In this document: piece by piece, positions 1 to 7,653 of the stretch
Layout: each line of letters starts with the position of its first letter
How positions within the stretch are numbered: the first letter of the stretch is position 1
Assembly: GCA_002428225.1 (NCBI GenBank)
Contig: DIUD01000071.1
Coordinates: 409 to 39,404, forward strand
Source: Roseovarius sp. UBA6167
Lineage (GTDB): Bacteria > Pseudomonadota > Alphaproteobacteria > Rhodobacterales > Rhodobacteraceae
Direction of reading: 5' to 3'
DNA: 38,996 nucleotides
Position numbers and translations under genes: made by a program
Notes under the pieces: generated by a model
Told to the model about the DNA's origin: nothing
Database searches by the model: none
What the model saw: only the letters and a program-made list of their open reading frames with translations

Positions 1-1058
1 GTGTCGGCGGTCTCGCCCGACTGGCTGACAAAGATCGCCACGGTGCCGGGGCCGATCGGCGGCTCGCGATAGCGGAATTCCGAGGCGATATCGACCTCGA
101 CCGGCAGCCGCGCCAGTTGCTCGAACCAGTATTTCGCGGTGAGGCAGGCATAATAGGCCGTCCCGCAGGCCACCAGCACCAGCCGATCCACCCGCGCGAA
201 ATCGGGCATGGCCGCGGGCAGGGCGATCTCGCGGCCGTCATCGCTCAGGTAGTGGCGCAGCGCATTGCCGATCACCATCGGCTGTTCGGCGATTTCCTTG
301 GCCATGAAATGCCGGTGCCCGCCCTTGTCCACCCGCGCGCTGTCGATGGCGATCTGCGTGACCGGCCGGTTGGCCTGCCGCCCCTCGGCATCGGTGATCG
401 TCGCGCCCGCGCGCGTCACCACGGCGATATCGCCCTCTTCCAGATAGGTGATCCGGTCCGTCATCGGCGCCAGCGCGATGGCGTCCGAGCCTACATACAT
501 CTCGCCCTCGCCATGACCGATGGCCAGCGGGCTGCCCTTGCGCGCGGCGATCATCAGATCGTCCTCGCCCTCGAACAGGAACAACAGCGCATAGGCCCCG
601 TCCAGCCGCGCGATGGTGGCGCGGGCGGCGGCCTCGGGCCCCATTCCCCGCGCCATGTGATGCTGCGTCAGCAGCGCCACGGTCTCGGTATCGGTGTCGG
701 TCTCGTGGCCGATCCCGGCCTCGGCCAGTTCGGCGCGCAGTTCGCGGAAATTCTCGATGATGCCATTATGCACCACGGCGACCGGCCCCGCCCTGTGGGG
801 ATGCGCGTTGCGCTCTGTCGGCGCGCCATGGGTGGCCCAGCGGGTATGGCCGATCCCGGCCTTGCCCGCGAGCGGCTGATGCACCAGCAGGTCCGAGAGG
901 TTGACGAGCTTGCCCACGGCGCGGCGGCGGTCGAGCACCCCATCGTTGACCGTGGCGATGCCGGCGCTGTCATAGCCGCGATATTCCAGCCGCTTGAGCG
1001 CCTCGACCAGCACCGGCGCGGCCTCGTGATTTCCCAGAACGCCGACGATTCCGCACAT
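1..1058 (-). CDS. glmS: glutamine--fructose-6-phosphate aminotransferase (isomerizing), partial
   Basis: Makes glucosamine-6-phosphate from fructose-6-phosphate and glutamine, the first step toward UDP-GlcNAc for peptidoglycan and LPS; cytosolic. The reading frame is open to the left edge, so only about 352 N-terminal codons are present and the 3' end lies outside. The protein begins MCGIVGVLGN, whose Cys2 is the N-terminal nucleophile of class II glutamine amidotransferases. Other hallmarks are RGYDSAG, GHTRWATHG and HNGIIEN. The last residues before the edge, SQSGETADT, are the first phosphosugar-binding motif of the SIS domain. The start lies 2 bases after the glmU stop, so glmU-glmS is one translationally coupled unit, an order common in bacteria. 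Confidence 0.97.
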   Translation of the reverse strand, partial: MCGIVGVLGNHEAAPVLVEALKRLEYRGYDSAGIATVNDGVLDRRRAVGKLVNLSDLLVHQPLAGKAGIGHTRWATHGAPTERNAHPHRAGPVAVVHNGIIENFRELRAELAEAGIGHETDTDTETVALLTQHHMARGMGPEAAARATIARLDGAYALLFLFEGEDDLMIAARKGSPLAIGHGEGEMYVGSDAIALAPMTDRITYLEEGDIAVVTRAGATITDAEGRQANRPVTQIAIDSARVDKGGHRHFMAKEIAEQPMVIGNALRHYLSDDGREIALPAAMPDFARVDRLVLVACGTAYYACLTAKYWFEQLARLPVEVDIASEFRYREPPIGPGTVAIFVSQSGETAD

Positions 1059-1060
1059 GC

Positions 1061-2413
1061 CTACGCTCCCTTGTCCCGCTGCGCCTTGAGCGCGCGCAGC
1101 CGCTCGAAGAGCCGCGTGGCAAAGCCTGGCTTGTTCTCCTGGCGTGCCCGCCCGACCGCCAGCGCGCCCGGTGCCACATCGCGGGTGATGACCGAGCCCG
1201 AGGCGGTCATCGCGCCATCCCCCACCGTCACCGGCGCGACAAGCATGGTGTCAGAGCCGATGAAGGCGCCACGCCCGATGATGGTGCGGTGCTTCATCAC
1301 GCCGTCATAGTTGCACGTCACCGTGCCCGCGCCGATATTGCTGCCCTCGCCGATCTCGGCATCGCCGATATAGCTCAGGTGGTTGACCTTCGCCCCCTCG
1401 GCGATCAGCGCGTTCTTGACCTCGACGAAATTGCCGATGCGCACGTCCTCCGACAGCTCCGCGCCGGGGCGCAGCCGCGCATAGGGCCCGACCACCGCCC
1501 CGCGCGAGACATGGCAGCCCTCCAGATGCGAGAAGGCCCGGATCACCGCGCCGCTTTCCACCGTCACGCCGGGGCCGAAGACCACATAAGGCTCGATCAC
1601 CGCATCGCGTCCCACCACCGTGTCGCGGGCGAAATGCACCGTCTCGGGGGCGGGCATGGTGACGCCCGTCTCGAGCGCCCCGGCGCGGGCGCGCGCCTGA
1701 AAGGCAGCCTCGGCAAGGCTCAGTTCCGCGCGCGAATTGACGCCAAGCGTTTCGGCCTCGTCGCAGGTGACAGCCGTGGCCGACAGGCCGCGCGCGCGCG
1801 CCAATCCCACGATATCGGTCAGGTAATATTCGCCCGCCGCATTGTCATTGCCGACCGCATCGACCAGGTCGCGGAGCACGGGTGCCGCGGCCATCACCAC
1901 GCCGCTGTTGCACAGGGCGATCGCGCGCTCGGCCTCGGTCGCGTCCTTGAACTCGACGATCCGCTCCAGCACCTCGCCCGCCATCACCAGCCGCCCGTAA
2001 CGCCCCGGTTCGGCGGCCTCGAAGCCGAGCACGACGATGTCATGCCGCGCCCGCGCCTGCGCCATGCGCTCGAGTGTCTCGGGTCGGATGAGGGGCGTAT
2101 CGCCATAAAGCACCACCGCATCGCCCGCGAAATCACCAAGCACCGGCGCGGCCTGCGCCACCGCGTGCGCGGTGCCCAGTTGCTCGGCCTGAAGCACCAC
2201 CTGCGCCTCGGGGTCGAATGCGAGCGCCGCCTTGCGGACCTCGTCCGCCCCGTGGCCGGCCACCACCACCACCCGCTCGGGATCGAGCGCGGTCCCGGCG
2301 GCCATGGCGTGAAACAGCATCGCCTCGCCCGCGACCGGGTGCAGGACCTTGGGCAGGTCCGAGTTCATCCGCGTTCCCTGGCCGGCGGCAAGCACGATGA
2401 GGGCAAAAGGCAT
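1061..2413 (-). CDS. glmU: bifunctional UDP-GlcNAc pyrophosphorylase / glucosamine-1-phosphate N-acetyltransferase
   Basis: Acetylates glucosamine-1-phosphate and uridylylates it to UDP-GlcNAc. Of 450 residues, normal for the family. The N-terminal nucleotidyltransferase domain shows LAAGQGTRM (residues 8-16) followed by K of DLPKVLHP. The C-terminal half is a left-handed beta helix of hexapeptide repeats, with YARLRPGA, GNFVEVKNA and YIGDAEIGEGSNIGAGTVTCNYDG recognisable. Two in-frame ATGs lie 6 bases apart (2419 and 2413). I chose 2413 because GGAA sits 6 bases upstream of it but directly abuts the other. The open frame continues far upstream opposite gph, which is only a shadow. First gene of the glmU-glmS pair. 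Confidence 0.96.
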   Translation of the reverse strand: MPFALIVLAAGQGTRMNSDLPKVLHPVAGEAMLFHAMAAGTALDPERVVVVAGHGADEVRKAALAFDPEAQVVLQAEQLGTAHAVAQAAPVLGDFAGDAVVLYGDTPLIRPETLERMAQARARHDIVVLGFEAAEPGRYGRLVMAGEVLERIVEFKDATEAERAIALCNSGVVMAAAPVLRDLVDAVGNDNAAGEYYLTDIVGLARARGLSATAVTCDEAETLGVNSRAELSLAEAAFQARARAGALETGVTMPAPETVHFARDTVVGRDAVIEPYVVFGPGVTVESGAVIRAFSHLEGCHVSRGAVVGPYARLRPGAELSEDVRIGNFVEVKNALIAEGAKVNHLSYIGDAEIGEGSNIGAGTVTCNYDGVMKHRTIIGRGAFIGSDTMLVAPVTVGDGAMTASGSVITRDVAPGALAVGRARQENKPGFATRLFERLRALKAQRDKGA

Positions 2414-2545
2414 GGGCATTTCCGTGGCAAGACGTCTCAAGGCCGTTCTATCGGTTCGCGGAAGATACGCAAGGGCAGCGACCCCCTTGTGAGCCTTGCA
2501 TGTCGGGGCTAAGCGCGGTCTTGTCGGACAACAGGGGGGCCGTCC

Positions 2546-3211
2546 ATGCGCACCGTGGTTTTCGATCTCGACGGCACGCTCGCCGATACGAGCGGCGATC
2601 TCGTGGCCGCCGCCAATGCCTGTTTTCGCGGCATGGGCGCGGGCGATCTGCTTTGCGCCTCGCGCGACGCGGGGGTGGCGCTGCGCGGCGGGCGGGCGAT
2701 GTTGCGGCTGGGGATGGAGCGGCTCGGGCGCGGCAGCGACGAGGCCGAGATCGACCGGCAATACCCGCTGCTGCTCGCCGCCTACGAGGCGGCGATCGAC
2801 ACCCATACCCGGCTTTACCCCGGCGCGATGGACGCGGTGGAGGGGCTGCGCGGTGCGGGCTACCGCGTGGCGATCTGCACCAACAAGCCCGAGGCGCTGG
2901 CGCGGCTCCTGCTCGACCGGCTTGGCGTGCTCGGGGCGTTTCATGCGCTCACCGGCGCCGATACGCTGGCGGTGCGCAAGCCCGATCCCGAACACCTCAC
3001 CGAGACCGTGCGCCGCGCGGGCGGCGATCCGGCGCGCGCGCTTCTGGTGGGCGATTCCGATACCGACCGCGAGACCGCCCGCGCCGCCGGCGTTCCTGCC
3101 GTGCTCGTGGGATTTGGCCCTGCGGGTGCGGATGTGGCGGCGCTGAAGCCGGAGGCGATCATCGGCCATTTCGACGAGTTGCCGGGGGTGGTCGCGCGCC
3201 TGATCGGGTGA
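2546..3211 (+). CDS. gph: HAD-superfamily hydrolase, phosphoglycolate phosphatase type
   Basis: A 221-residue HAD phosphatase. Motif I is DLDGT with nucleophile Asp7 and acid/base Asp9; motif II is CTNKPEAL; the motif III lysine is in VRKPDPEHL; motif IV is GDSDTD. An alpha-helical cap lies between motifs I and II. Length and motifs match phosphoglycolate phosphatases, which remove 2-phosphoglycolate arising from DNA repair or from Rubisco oxygenation. The substrate is inferred only, because HAD enzymes are promiscuous. AGGGGGG lies 6 bases before the start. The gene is divergent from glmU, with about 130 bases between them that hold no other gene. Confidence 0.88.
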   Translation: MRTVVFDLDGTLADTSGDLVAAANACFRGMGAGDLLCASRDAGVALRGGRAMLRLGMERLGRGSDEAEIDRQYPLLLAAYEAAIDTHTRLYPGAMDAVEGLRGAGYRVAICTNKPEALARLLLDRLGVLGAFHALTGADTLAVRKPDPEHLTETVRRAGGDPARALLVGDSDTDRETARAAGVPAVLVGFGPAGADVAALKPEAIIGHFDELPGVVARLIG

Positions 3212-3300
3212 GGTGCCACATGCCTGCCCCGCCTTTCGGCCGTCCTCGACGCGGCATCGCCTCCATTGACGCCCGGCCGCAGCCGCGCCACAAACGGCGC

Positions 3301-4524
3301 ATGACCGAGGTGTTCAAGGGCAGCTTCACCCAGCAGGAGCCGATCCCCGAAGAGGGGATCGCGGCGGCGATGGATGTGCTGCGCTCAGGCAGGCTGCACC
3401 GGTATAATCTTGTCGGGGATGAGGCGGGCGAGGTGGCGCTGCTCGAGCGCGAATTCGCCGCCTATACCGGCGCGCGTCATGCGCTGGCGGTGACTTCGGG
3501 CGGTTATGCGCTGGCCACGGCGCTTCGTGCGCTCGGGGTGGGGCCGGGTGAGGCGGTGCTGACCAATGCCTTTACCCTTGCCCCGGTGCCCGGCGCGATC
3601 GCCAGTGTCGGCGCGGTGCCGGTCTATGTCGGCGTGACCGGGGGGCTGACCATCGACCTCGCCGATCTGGCGGCCAAGGCGGGGCAGGCAAAGGTGCTGA
3701 TGCTGAGCCACATGCGCGGGCACCTGGTGGATATGGACCGGCTGATGGCGATCTGTGACGCGGCGGGCGTGACCGTGATCGAGGATTGCGCGCATACGAT
3801 GGGGGCGGCCTGGCGCGATGTGCCCTCGGGGCGGTGGGGCAAGGTGGGGTGCTATTCAACCCAGACCTACAAGCACATGAACTCGGGCGAAGGCGGGTTT
3901 CTTGTCACCGACGATGATGAGGTGATGGCGCGCGCGGTGATCCTGTCGGGTTCCTACATGCTCTACGAGCGGCACGGCACGGTGCCGCCCGCCGAGGTGT
4001 TCGAGCGGGTGAAATACGACACGCCCAATGTCTCGGGGCGGATGGATCACCTGCGCGCGGCGATCCTGCGGCCGCAGTTGCGCGTGCTCGACGCGCAATG
4101 CGAGAAGTGGACCGCGCGCTATCGGGTGGTCGAGGCGGGCCTGCGCGGCACGCCGGGGCTGCGGATCGTCGAGCGGCCCGAGGAGGGGCGCTTTGTCGGC
4201 TCGTCCATCCAGTTTCTGTTGCTCGACTGGCCCGACGACCGGATCGAGGCGGTGCTGGCGCGCTGCGCCGCGCGGGGGGTAGAGCTCAAGTGGTTCGGGC
4301 GCGCCGCGCCGAAGGGTTTTACCAGCCGTTACGACAGCTGGCGCTATGCCCCGCATCCCGCCATGCCCGACAGCGACCGCATCCTGCGCGCCATCCTCGA
4401 CATGCGCCTGCCGCTGACCTTCAGCCTTGAGGATTGCGCGCAGATCGCGCGGATCATCCGCGCCGAGGTGGGGGCGGTCTGGCAGGCTGTCCCGTCACAT
4501 GAGGAGCGCGACACAGGCATTTGA
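3301..4524 (+). CDS. DegT/DnrJ/EryC1/StrS-family PLP-dependent aminotransferase
   Basis: A 407-residue fold-type I PLP enzyme of the sugar aminotransferase family. It shows the family pattern: VTSGGYAL near residue 62 (phosphate-binding loop), IEDCAHTMGA (the Asp that contacts the PLP ring) and TYKHMNSGEGG with the probable Schiff-base lysine at residue 191. Typical relatives aminate nucleotide-linked keto sugars for surface polysaccharides, but no other sugar gene is nearby, so the substrate is unknown. The start is uncertain: an in-frame ATG at 3220, 8 bases after the gph stop and with GAGGTG 5 bases upstream, would add 27 Arg/Pro-rich residues. I kept 3301 because the family-like sequence begins there. 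Its stop lies 2 bases from that of the convergent small gene. Confidence 0.85.
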   Translation: MTEVFKGSFTQQEPIPEEGIAAAMDVLRSGRLHRYNLVGDEAGEVALLEREFAAYTGARHALAVTSGGYALATALRALGVGPGEAVLTNAFTLAPVPGAIASVGAVPVYVGVTGGLTIDLADLAAKAGQAKVLMLSHMRGHLVDMDRLMAICDAAGVTVIEDCAHTMGAAWRDVPSGRWGKVGCYSTQTYKHMNSGEGGFLVTDDDEVMARAVILSGSYMLYERHGTVPPAEVFERVKYDTPNVSGRMDHLRAAILRPQLRVLDAQCEKWTARYRVVEAGLRGTPGLRIVERPEEGRFVGSSIQFLLLDWPDDRIEAVLARCAARGVELKWFGRAAPKGFTSRYDSWRYAPHPAMPDSDRILRAILDMRLPLTFSLEDCAQIARIIRAEVGAVWQAVPSHEERDTGI

Positions 4525-4526
4525 TT

Positions 4527-4706
4527 TCAGGGCCGAAAGACAGAACGTCTCGGCTCCAGCGTGAGGGCGTCCGGCCAGCCGAGGAAGGCCTCGATCCCGG
4601 CAATCGCCAGGGCAATCACGATCACGATGAGCCAGAGCCGCACGGTGCGCGGTCCCGGCGGTCGGCGCGCCCAGCGGGCCATGCGCAGAAGCCAGATGAT
4701 ATTCAT
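4527..4706 (-). CDS. small single-pass membrane protein, 59 residues
   Basis: A complete short gene on the minus strand in a stretch that otherwise looks empty. Translation begins MNIIWLLRMARWARRPP, followed by one hydrophobic segment (about residues 24-38, LWLIVIVIALAIAGI) and a short tail GWPDALTLEPRR. GAGG lies 8 bases before the ATG, a good ribosome site. The basic N-terminus predicts that end to be cytoplasmic. It resembles in layout small membrane proteins of Rhodobacterales that have no assigned role, but this similarity is from memory. It is convergent with the aminotransferase gene, 2 bases apart. The roughly 158 bases to the next gene hold nothing I recognise apart from its upstream region. 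Confidence 0.75.
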   Translation of the reverse strand: MNIIWLLRMARWARRPPGPRTVRLWLIVIVIALAIAGIEAFLGWPDALTLEPRRSVFRP

Positions 4707-4864
4707 GCCACGAACCTCGCCCTGCGGCTACTCTGCGCGGCGGCGCCCCGACCGGCGGGGTCCGTGTCGATCGCTTCGTTGCGCTGCGTCATGTCATGCC
4801 CTTGCAAATCCGGGGCCAGTCTAGGAAAAACCGCGCTACTGTCACGGAGAAAATCGGGGGGGCC

Positions 4865-5311
4865 ATGCCGTCACATGCCGAAACGCGGATTCTGCCCTAC
4901 ACGGCGGACCAGATGTATGGGCTGGTCGCCGAAGTGGCGCGCTATCCCGAGTTTCTGCCCTGGACGGCGGCGGCGCGGGTGCGCAGCGTGACCCCCCGCG
5001 ACGATGGCGCCGAGGTGATGGAGGCCGATCTGGTAATCAGCTTCAAGGTCTTCCGCGAGCGATTCGGCAGCCGTGTCGTGCTCTGGCCAAGGGCGCAGCG
5101 GATCGAGACGGAATATCTCGACGGGCCGTTCCGGCACATGCGCTCGAACTGGGCGTTTCGGGATGTGGAGGGCGGCTGCGAAGTCGCCTTTGACGTTGAT
5201 TTTGCCTTTCGCAACAGGCTGTTGCAGTCGGCGGCCGAGATGTTCTTTCACGAGGCGATGAAGCGGATCGTGCGTGCCTTCGAGGCGCGCGCCCAGGCGC
5301 TTTATGGCTGA
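4865..5311 (+). CDS. SRPBCC-family protein, Coq10/RatA-like
   Basis: A 148-residue START-like protein. The N-terminal motif YTADQMYGLVAEVARYPEFLPW is characteristic of the Coq10/RatA family, as are the central strands around VISFKVFRERFGSRV and the C-terminal helix FHEAMKRIVRAFEARAQ. In mitochondria and alphaproteobacteria, Coq10-type members bind ubiquinone and aid respiration; the E. coli namesake RatA was described as a ribosome-association toxin. No antitoxin gene is beside it, so a lipid/quinone-binding role is the better guess. The start was chosen because a run of seven Gs just before the ATG can act as the ribosome site and an upstream ATG at 4796 adds unrelated sequence. Confidence 0.85.
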   Translation: MPSHAETRILPYTADQMYGLVAEVARYPEFLPWTAAARVRSVTPRDDGAEVMEADLVISFKVFRERFGSRVVLWPRAQRIETEYLDGPFRHMRSNWAFRDVEGGCEVAFDVDFAFRNRLLQSAAEMFFHEAMKRIVRAFEARAQALYG

Positions 5312-5334
5312 GGCCGCTCGGCCTGTCGCGGGCC

Positions 5335-5399
5335 GTCATCCCCGGGCCTGACCCGAGGATCCCCGGCCGCCGCGCGATCCCCGCCTTCGCGGGGATGAC
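5335..5399. repeat. palindromic intergenic repeat, probable bidirectional terminator
   Basis: A 65-bp compound inverted repeat between two convergent genes. The outer arms GTCATCCCCG (5335-5344) and CGGGGATGAC (5390-5399) are perfect complements. An inner perfect 8-bp stem, ATCCCCGC / GCGGGGAT with a CTTC loop, lies at 5377-5396. The left 28 bases (5335-5362) recur in opposite orientation at 18075-18102 with one mismatch, so this is a dispersed element and not just a local hairpin. Its position suggests it ends transcription of both neighbours. Confidence 0.75.
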
Positions 5400-5404
5400 G
5401 GGGA

Positions 5405-5878
5405 TCAGGCGGTGAGTGCGTCACGCAAAAGCCGCAAGGCATGATCCCGAGAGAGCCGGCGGACCTCGGCGCGGCCCGGTGCGCCGAATTCCTGCGTTTC
5501 GGTGCGCGTCGGGTGGCTTGCCATGGCAAGGCCGAAGCACACCCGGCCCTCGGGCTTGTGCTCCGACCCGCCCGGTCCCGCGATGCCGGTGATCGAGACG
5601 GCCAGTTGCGCGGCGCTATGCGCGAGCGCGCCCTCGGCCATTTCGCCCGCGACCTCTTCGGAGACGGCCCCGTGCGCGGCCAGGGTGGCGGGCGAGACGC
5701 CCAGCATCTCGATCTTGGCGGCGTTGGAATAGGTGACGAAGCCGCGCTCGACCACCGCCGAAGAGCCCGCCACATCGGTGAGCGCAACCGAGGCCATGCC
5801 GCCCGTGCAGCTCTCTGCGGTGGCGATCATGACCCCATGTTTCTTAGCCATATCAATTATTTGATAGGCAATATTCAT
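5405..5878 (-). CDS. pncC: nicotinamide-nucleotide amidase (CinA C-terminal domain protein)
   Basis: A 157-residue protein made only of the CinA C-terminal amidohydrolase domain, which deamidates nicotinamide mononucleotide in pyridine nucleotide salvage. Visible family motifs are TAESCTGGM, FVTYSNAAK, SEEVAGEMAEG and SITGIAGPGG. The N-terminal molybdopterin-binding-like domain of full-length CinA is absent, as is usual for stand-alone PncC. The ATG overlaps the pgpA stop (ATGA), so it is translationally coupled as last gene of ispDF-pgpA-pncC. A longer open frame upstream belongs to the pgpA shadow. Also called cinA. Confidence 0.92.
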   Translation of the reverse strand: MNIAYQIIDMAKKHGVMIATAESCTGGMASVALTDVAGSSAVVERGFVTYSNAAKIEMLGVSPATLAAHGAVSEEVAGEMAEGALAHSAAQLAVSITGIAGPGGSEHKPEGRVCFGLAMASHPTRTETQEFGAPGRAEVRRLSRDHALRLLRDALTA

Positions 5879-6369
5879 GCCAAAACCACATGCGCGAGCC
5901 AGGCGCCCAGCATCACGCAGAGCGCCGCCGCAACCCCGGCGAGGATGTCGTCGAGCATGACCCCGAGCGCGTCGCCACGCCGGTCGGCCCAGCGGATCGG
6001 CCCGGGTTTCCAGATATCGAACAGGCGAAAGGCGAGAAAGGCGGTGATCCAGCCCGGCCAGAGCGCGGTGAGCGCCGCGCCCGCATGGGCCGCGCCGATC
6101 GAGACGGGCAGGAAGGCGAGCCATTGCCCCGCCACCTCGTCAATCACGATCTCGGAGGGATCGTGATCCAGTTTTCCCCTTGTTTCAATATGGGTGGCCC
6201 ACCATCCCGATGCAAAGGCCACGGCGATGCCAAGCGCCAGCAGGCCCGGCCCGCCAGCCATGTGAAGCGCCCAAGCCACGGGAAGGGCCGCGAGCGATCC
6301 CCATGTGCCGGGCGCGGGGCGCAGGTGGCCGATGCCGAAAAACGTGGAAATCAAATGTGTTATGTGCAT
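5875..6369 (-). CDS. pgpA: phosphatidylglycerophosphatase A
   Basis: A 164-residue inner-membrane phosphatase removing phosphate from phosphatidylglycerol phosphate to give phosphatidylglycerol. Motifs include PAPGTWGSLAALP near the N-terminus and the hallmark HDPSEIVIDEVAGQW in the middle, with several hydrophobic segments (about 27-55, 85-115 and 139-160). The end DDILAGVAAAL is also typical. The start overlaps the last 10 bases of ispDF, and the stop overlaps the pncC start, so all three are read from one message. Confidence 0.93.
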   Translation of the reverse strand: MHITHLISTFFGIGHLRPAPGTWGSLAALPVAWALHMAGGPGLLALGIAVAFASGWWATHIETRGKLDHDPSEIVIDEVAGQWLAFLPVSIGAAHAGAALTALWPGWITAFLAFRLFDIWKPGPIRWADRRGDALGVMLDDILAGVAAALCVMLGAWLAHVVLA

Positions 6370-7493
6370 GACTTCACCAATGTGACAACGGTTTGCGCGG
6401 CGACGCCCTCTTCGCGGCCGGTAAAGCCGAGGCGCTCGGTGGTGGTGGCCTTGACCGAGATGCGGTCGGGGGCCACGCCGGTGATCGTGGCCAGCGCCGC
6501 GCGCATGACCGCTGCATGGGGGCCGATCCTGGGCCGCTCGCAGATAAGAGTGACGTCCATGTTGCTGATTTCAAATCCTTTCCCATTTGCAAGCCCGACC
6601 GCGTGGCGCAGGAAGACATGGCTTTCGGCACCTTTCCACCGTGGATCGGAGGGCGGGAAGTGGTGCCCGATATCGCCCTCGGCAAGCGCGCCATAGATGG
6701 CGTCGGCCAGCGCGTGCAGGCCGACATCGGCATCGGAATGGCCCTGAAGGCCGCGCTCATGCGGCACGGCGACCCCGCAGAGCATACAGTGATCGCCCGG
6801 CCCGAAGCGGTGCACGTCAAAGCCGGTGCCGGTGCGAATATCCATCTGCCCCCCCAATATGCGGCTCGCCCGGTCGATATCGCCGGGATGGGTGATCTTG
6901 AGATTGTCGGCGTGGCCTTGTGTGATCGTCACCGGTATCCTGGCGGCGCGGGCGACGGCGACATCGTCGGCGGCCTCGCCGTCATGCGCGCGATGCGCAC
7001 AGAGTATGGCCGCGAAATCAAATCCTTGCGGGGTCTGCGCGGCAAAGAGCCCGGTGCGGTCCCGTGTGCCGGTGACGCGGCCCTCATGGCCGGTCCAGAG
7101 CGCATCGGTCACCGCCAGCGCGGGAGCGGCGGCGGGGGCGCCGGCCCTCAGCGCATCGAGAACGCCCGCGATGACCGATGGCGGCACGGTGGGGCGGGCG
7201 GCGTCGTGGATGAGCACATGGCGCGGCGCCGTGCCGTGCCTTGCCAGATGCTCCAGCCCATTGAGCACCGAGGCGCGGCGGGTGGCCCCGCCTGTTGCGA
7301 CCTCGACACCCGCAGGGGCAAGGGCCAGATCGTCGGGGTGAAGCACGAGGAGCGTGCGGTTGACGAAAGGGGCGAGCGCGACGATGGTCCAGTCGATCAC
7401 CCGGCGGCCCGCGAGGGGCTGCCACTGTTTCGGCTGCTCCCCGCCCGCGCGGGTGCCCCGGCCTGCGGCGGTGATGAGGGCGGCGACTGTCAT
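6360..7493 (-). CDS. ispDF: bifunctional IspD/IspF isoprenoid enzyme
   Basis: A 377-residue fusion catalysing two non-consecutive steps of the MEP pathway: CTP-dependent cytidylylation of methylerythritol phosphate (IspD) and formation of methylerythritol cyclodiphosphate (IspF). The IspD part begins ALITAAGRGTRAGGEQPKQW and carries IHDAARP. The IspF part starts around residue 217 with MDIRTGTGFDVHRF, whose D-x-H is the metal site, followed by GHSDADVGLHALADA and GDIGHHFPPSDP. Fused IspDF is common in alphaproteobacteria. AAGG lies about 4 bases before the start. Divergent from dusB. It is first in a chain with pgpA and pncC. Confidence 0.96.
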   Translation of the reverse strand: MTVAALITAAGRGTRAGGEQPKQWQPLAGRRVIDWTIVALAPFVNRTLLVLHPDDLALAPAGVEVATGGATRRASVLNGLEHLARHGTAPRHVLIHDAARPTVPPSVIAGVLDALRAGAPAAAPALAVTDALWTGHEGRVTGTRDRTGLFAAQTPQGFDFAAILCAHRAHDGEAADDVAVARAARIPVTITQGHADNLKITHPGDIDRASRILGGQMDIRTGTGFDVHRFGPGDHCMLCGVAVPHERGLQGHSDADVGLHALADAIYGALAEGDIGHHFPPSDPRWKGAESHVFLRHAVGLANGKGFEISNMDVTLICERPRIGPHAAVMRAALATITGVAPDRISVKATTTERLGFTGREEGVAAQTVVTLVKSCT

Positions 7494-7537
7494 GAGCCTT
7501 GATTACGGCGGTGCGCGGGAGAGCGCAATGGCGGGAC

Positions 7538-7563
7538 ATGTGCCTGAAAATTAGGCATATGCC
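7538..7563. promoter_or_regulatory. inverted repeats in the ispDF-dusB divergent region
   Basis: Between ispDF and dusB lie ATGTGCCT and AGGCATAT (7538-7545 and 7553-7560), complementary except for one position, and the perfect 10-bp palindrome GGCATATGCC (7554-7563). It is the only AT-richer patch in the gap and a reasonable place for a promoter or operator of either gene. I cannot assign a regulator or define -35/-10 boxes confidently. Confidence 0.35.
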
Positions 7564-7653
7564 GCGATAAGGGCGCGGATCTGGGCCGCCCGGCGTTGTG
7601 GGCAGGGGGCGGGGCGGGTAGAAAGGCGATGTTGCACAAGGAATGGGCAAACC

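Noticed and set aside
1061..3169. Long 702-codon open frame on the minus strand
   Set aside because: Only the 450 C-terminal codons are GlmU; the rest is a high-GC shadow of the gph gene on the other strand.
4865..5311. Toxin of a RatA-type toxin-antitoxin pair
   Set aside because: No antitoxin gene alongside; the Coq10-like explanation is more likely in this lineage.
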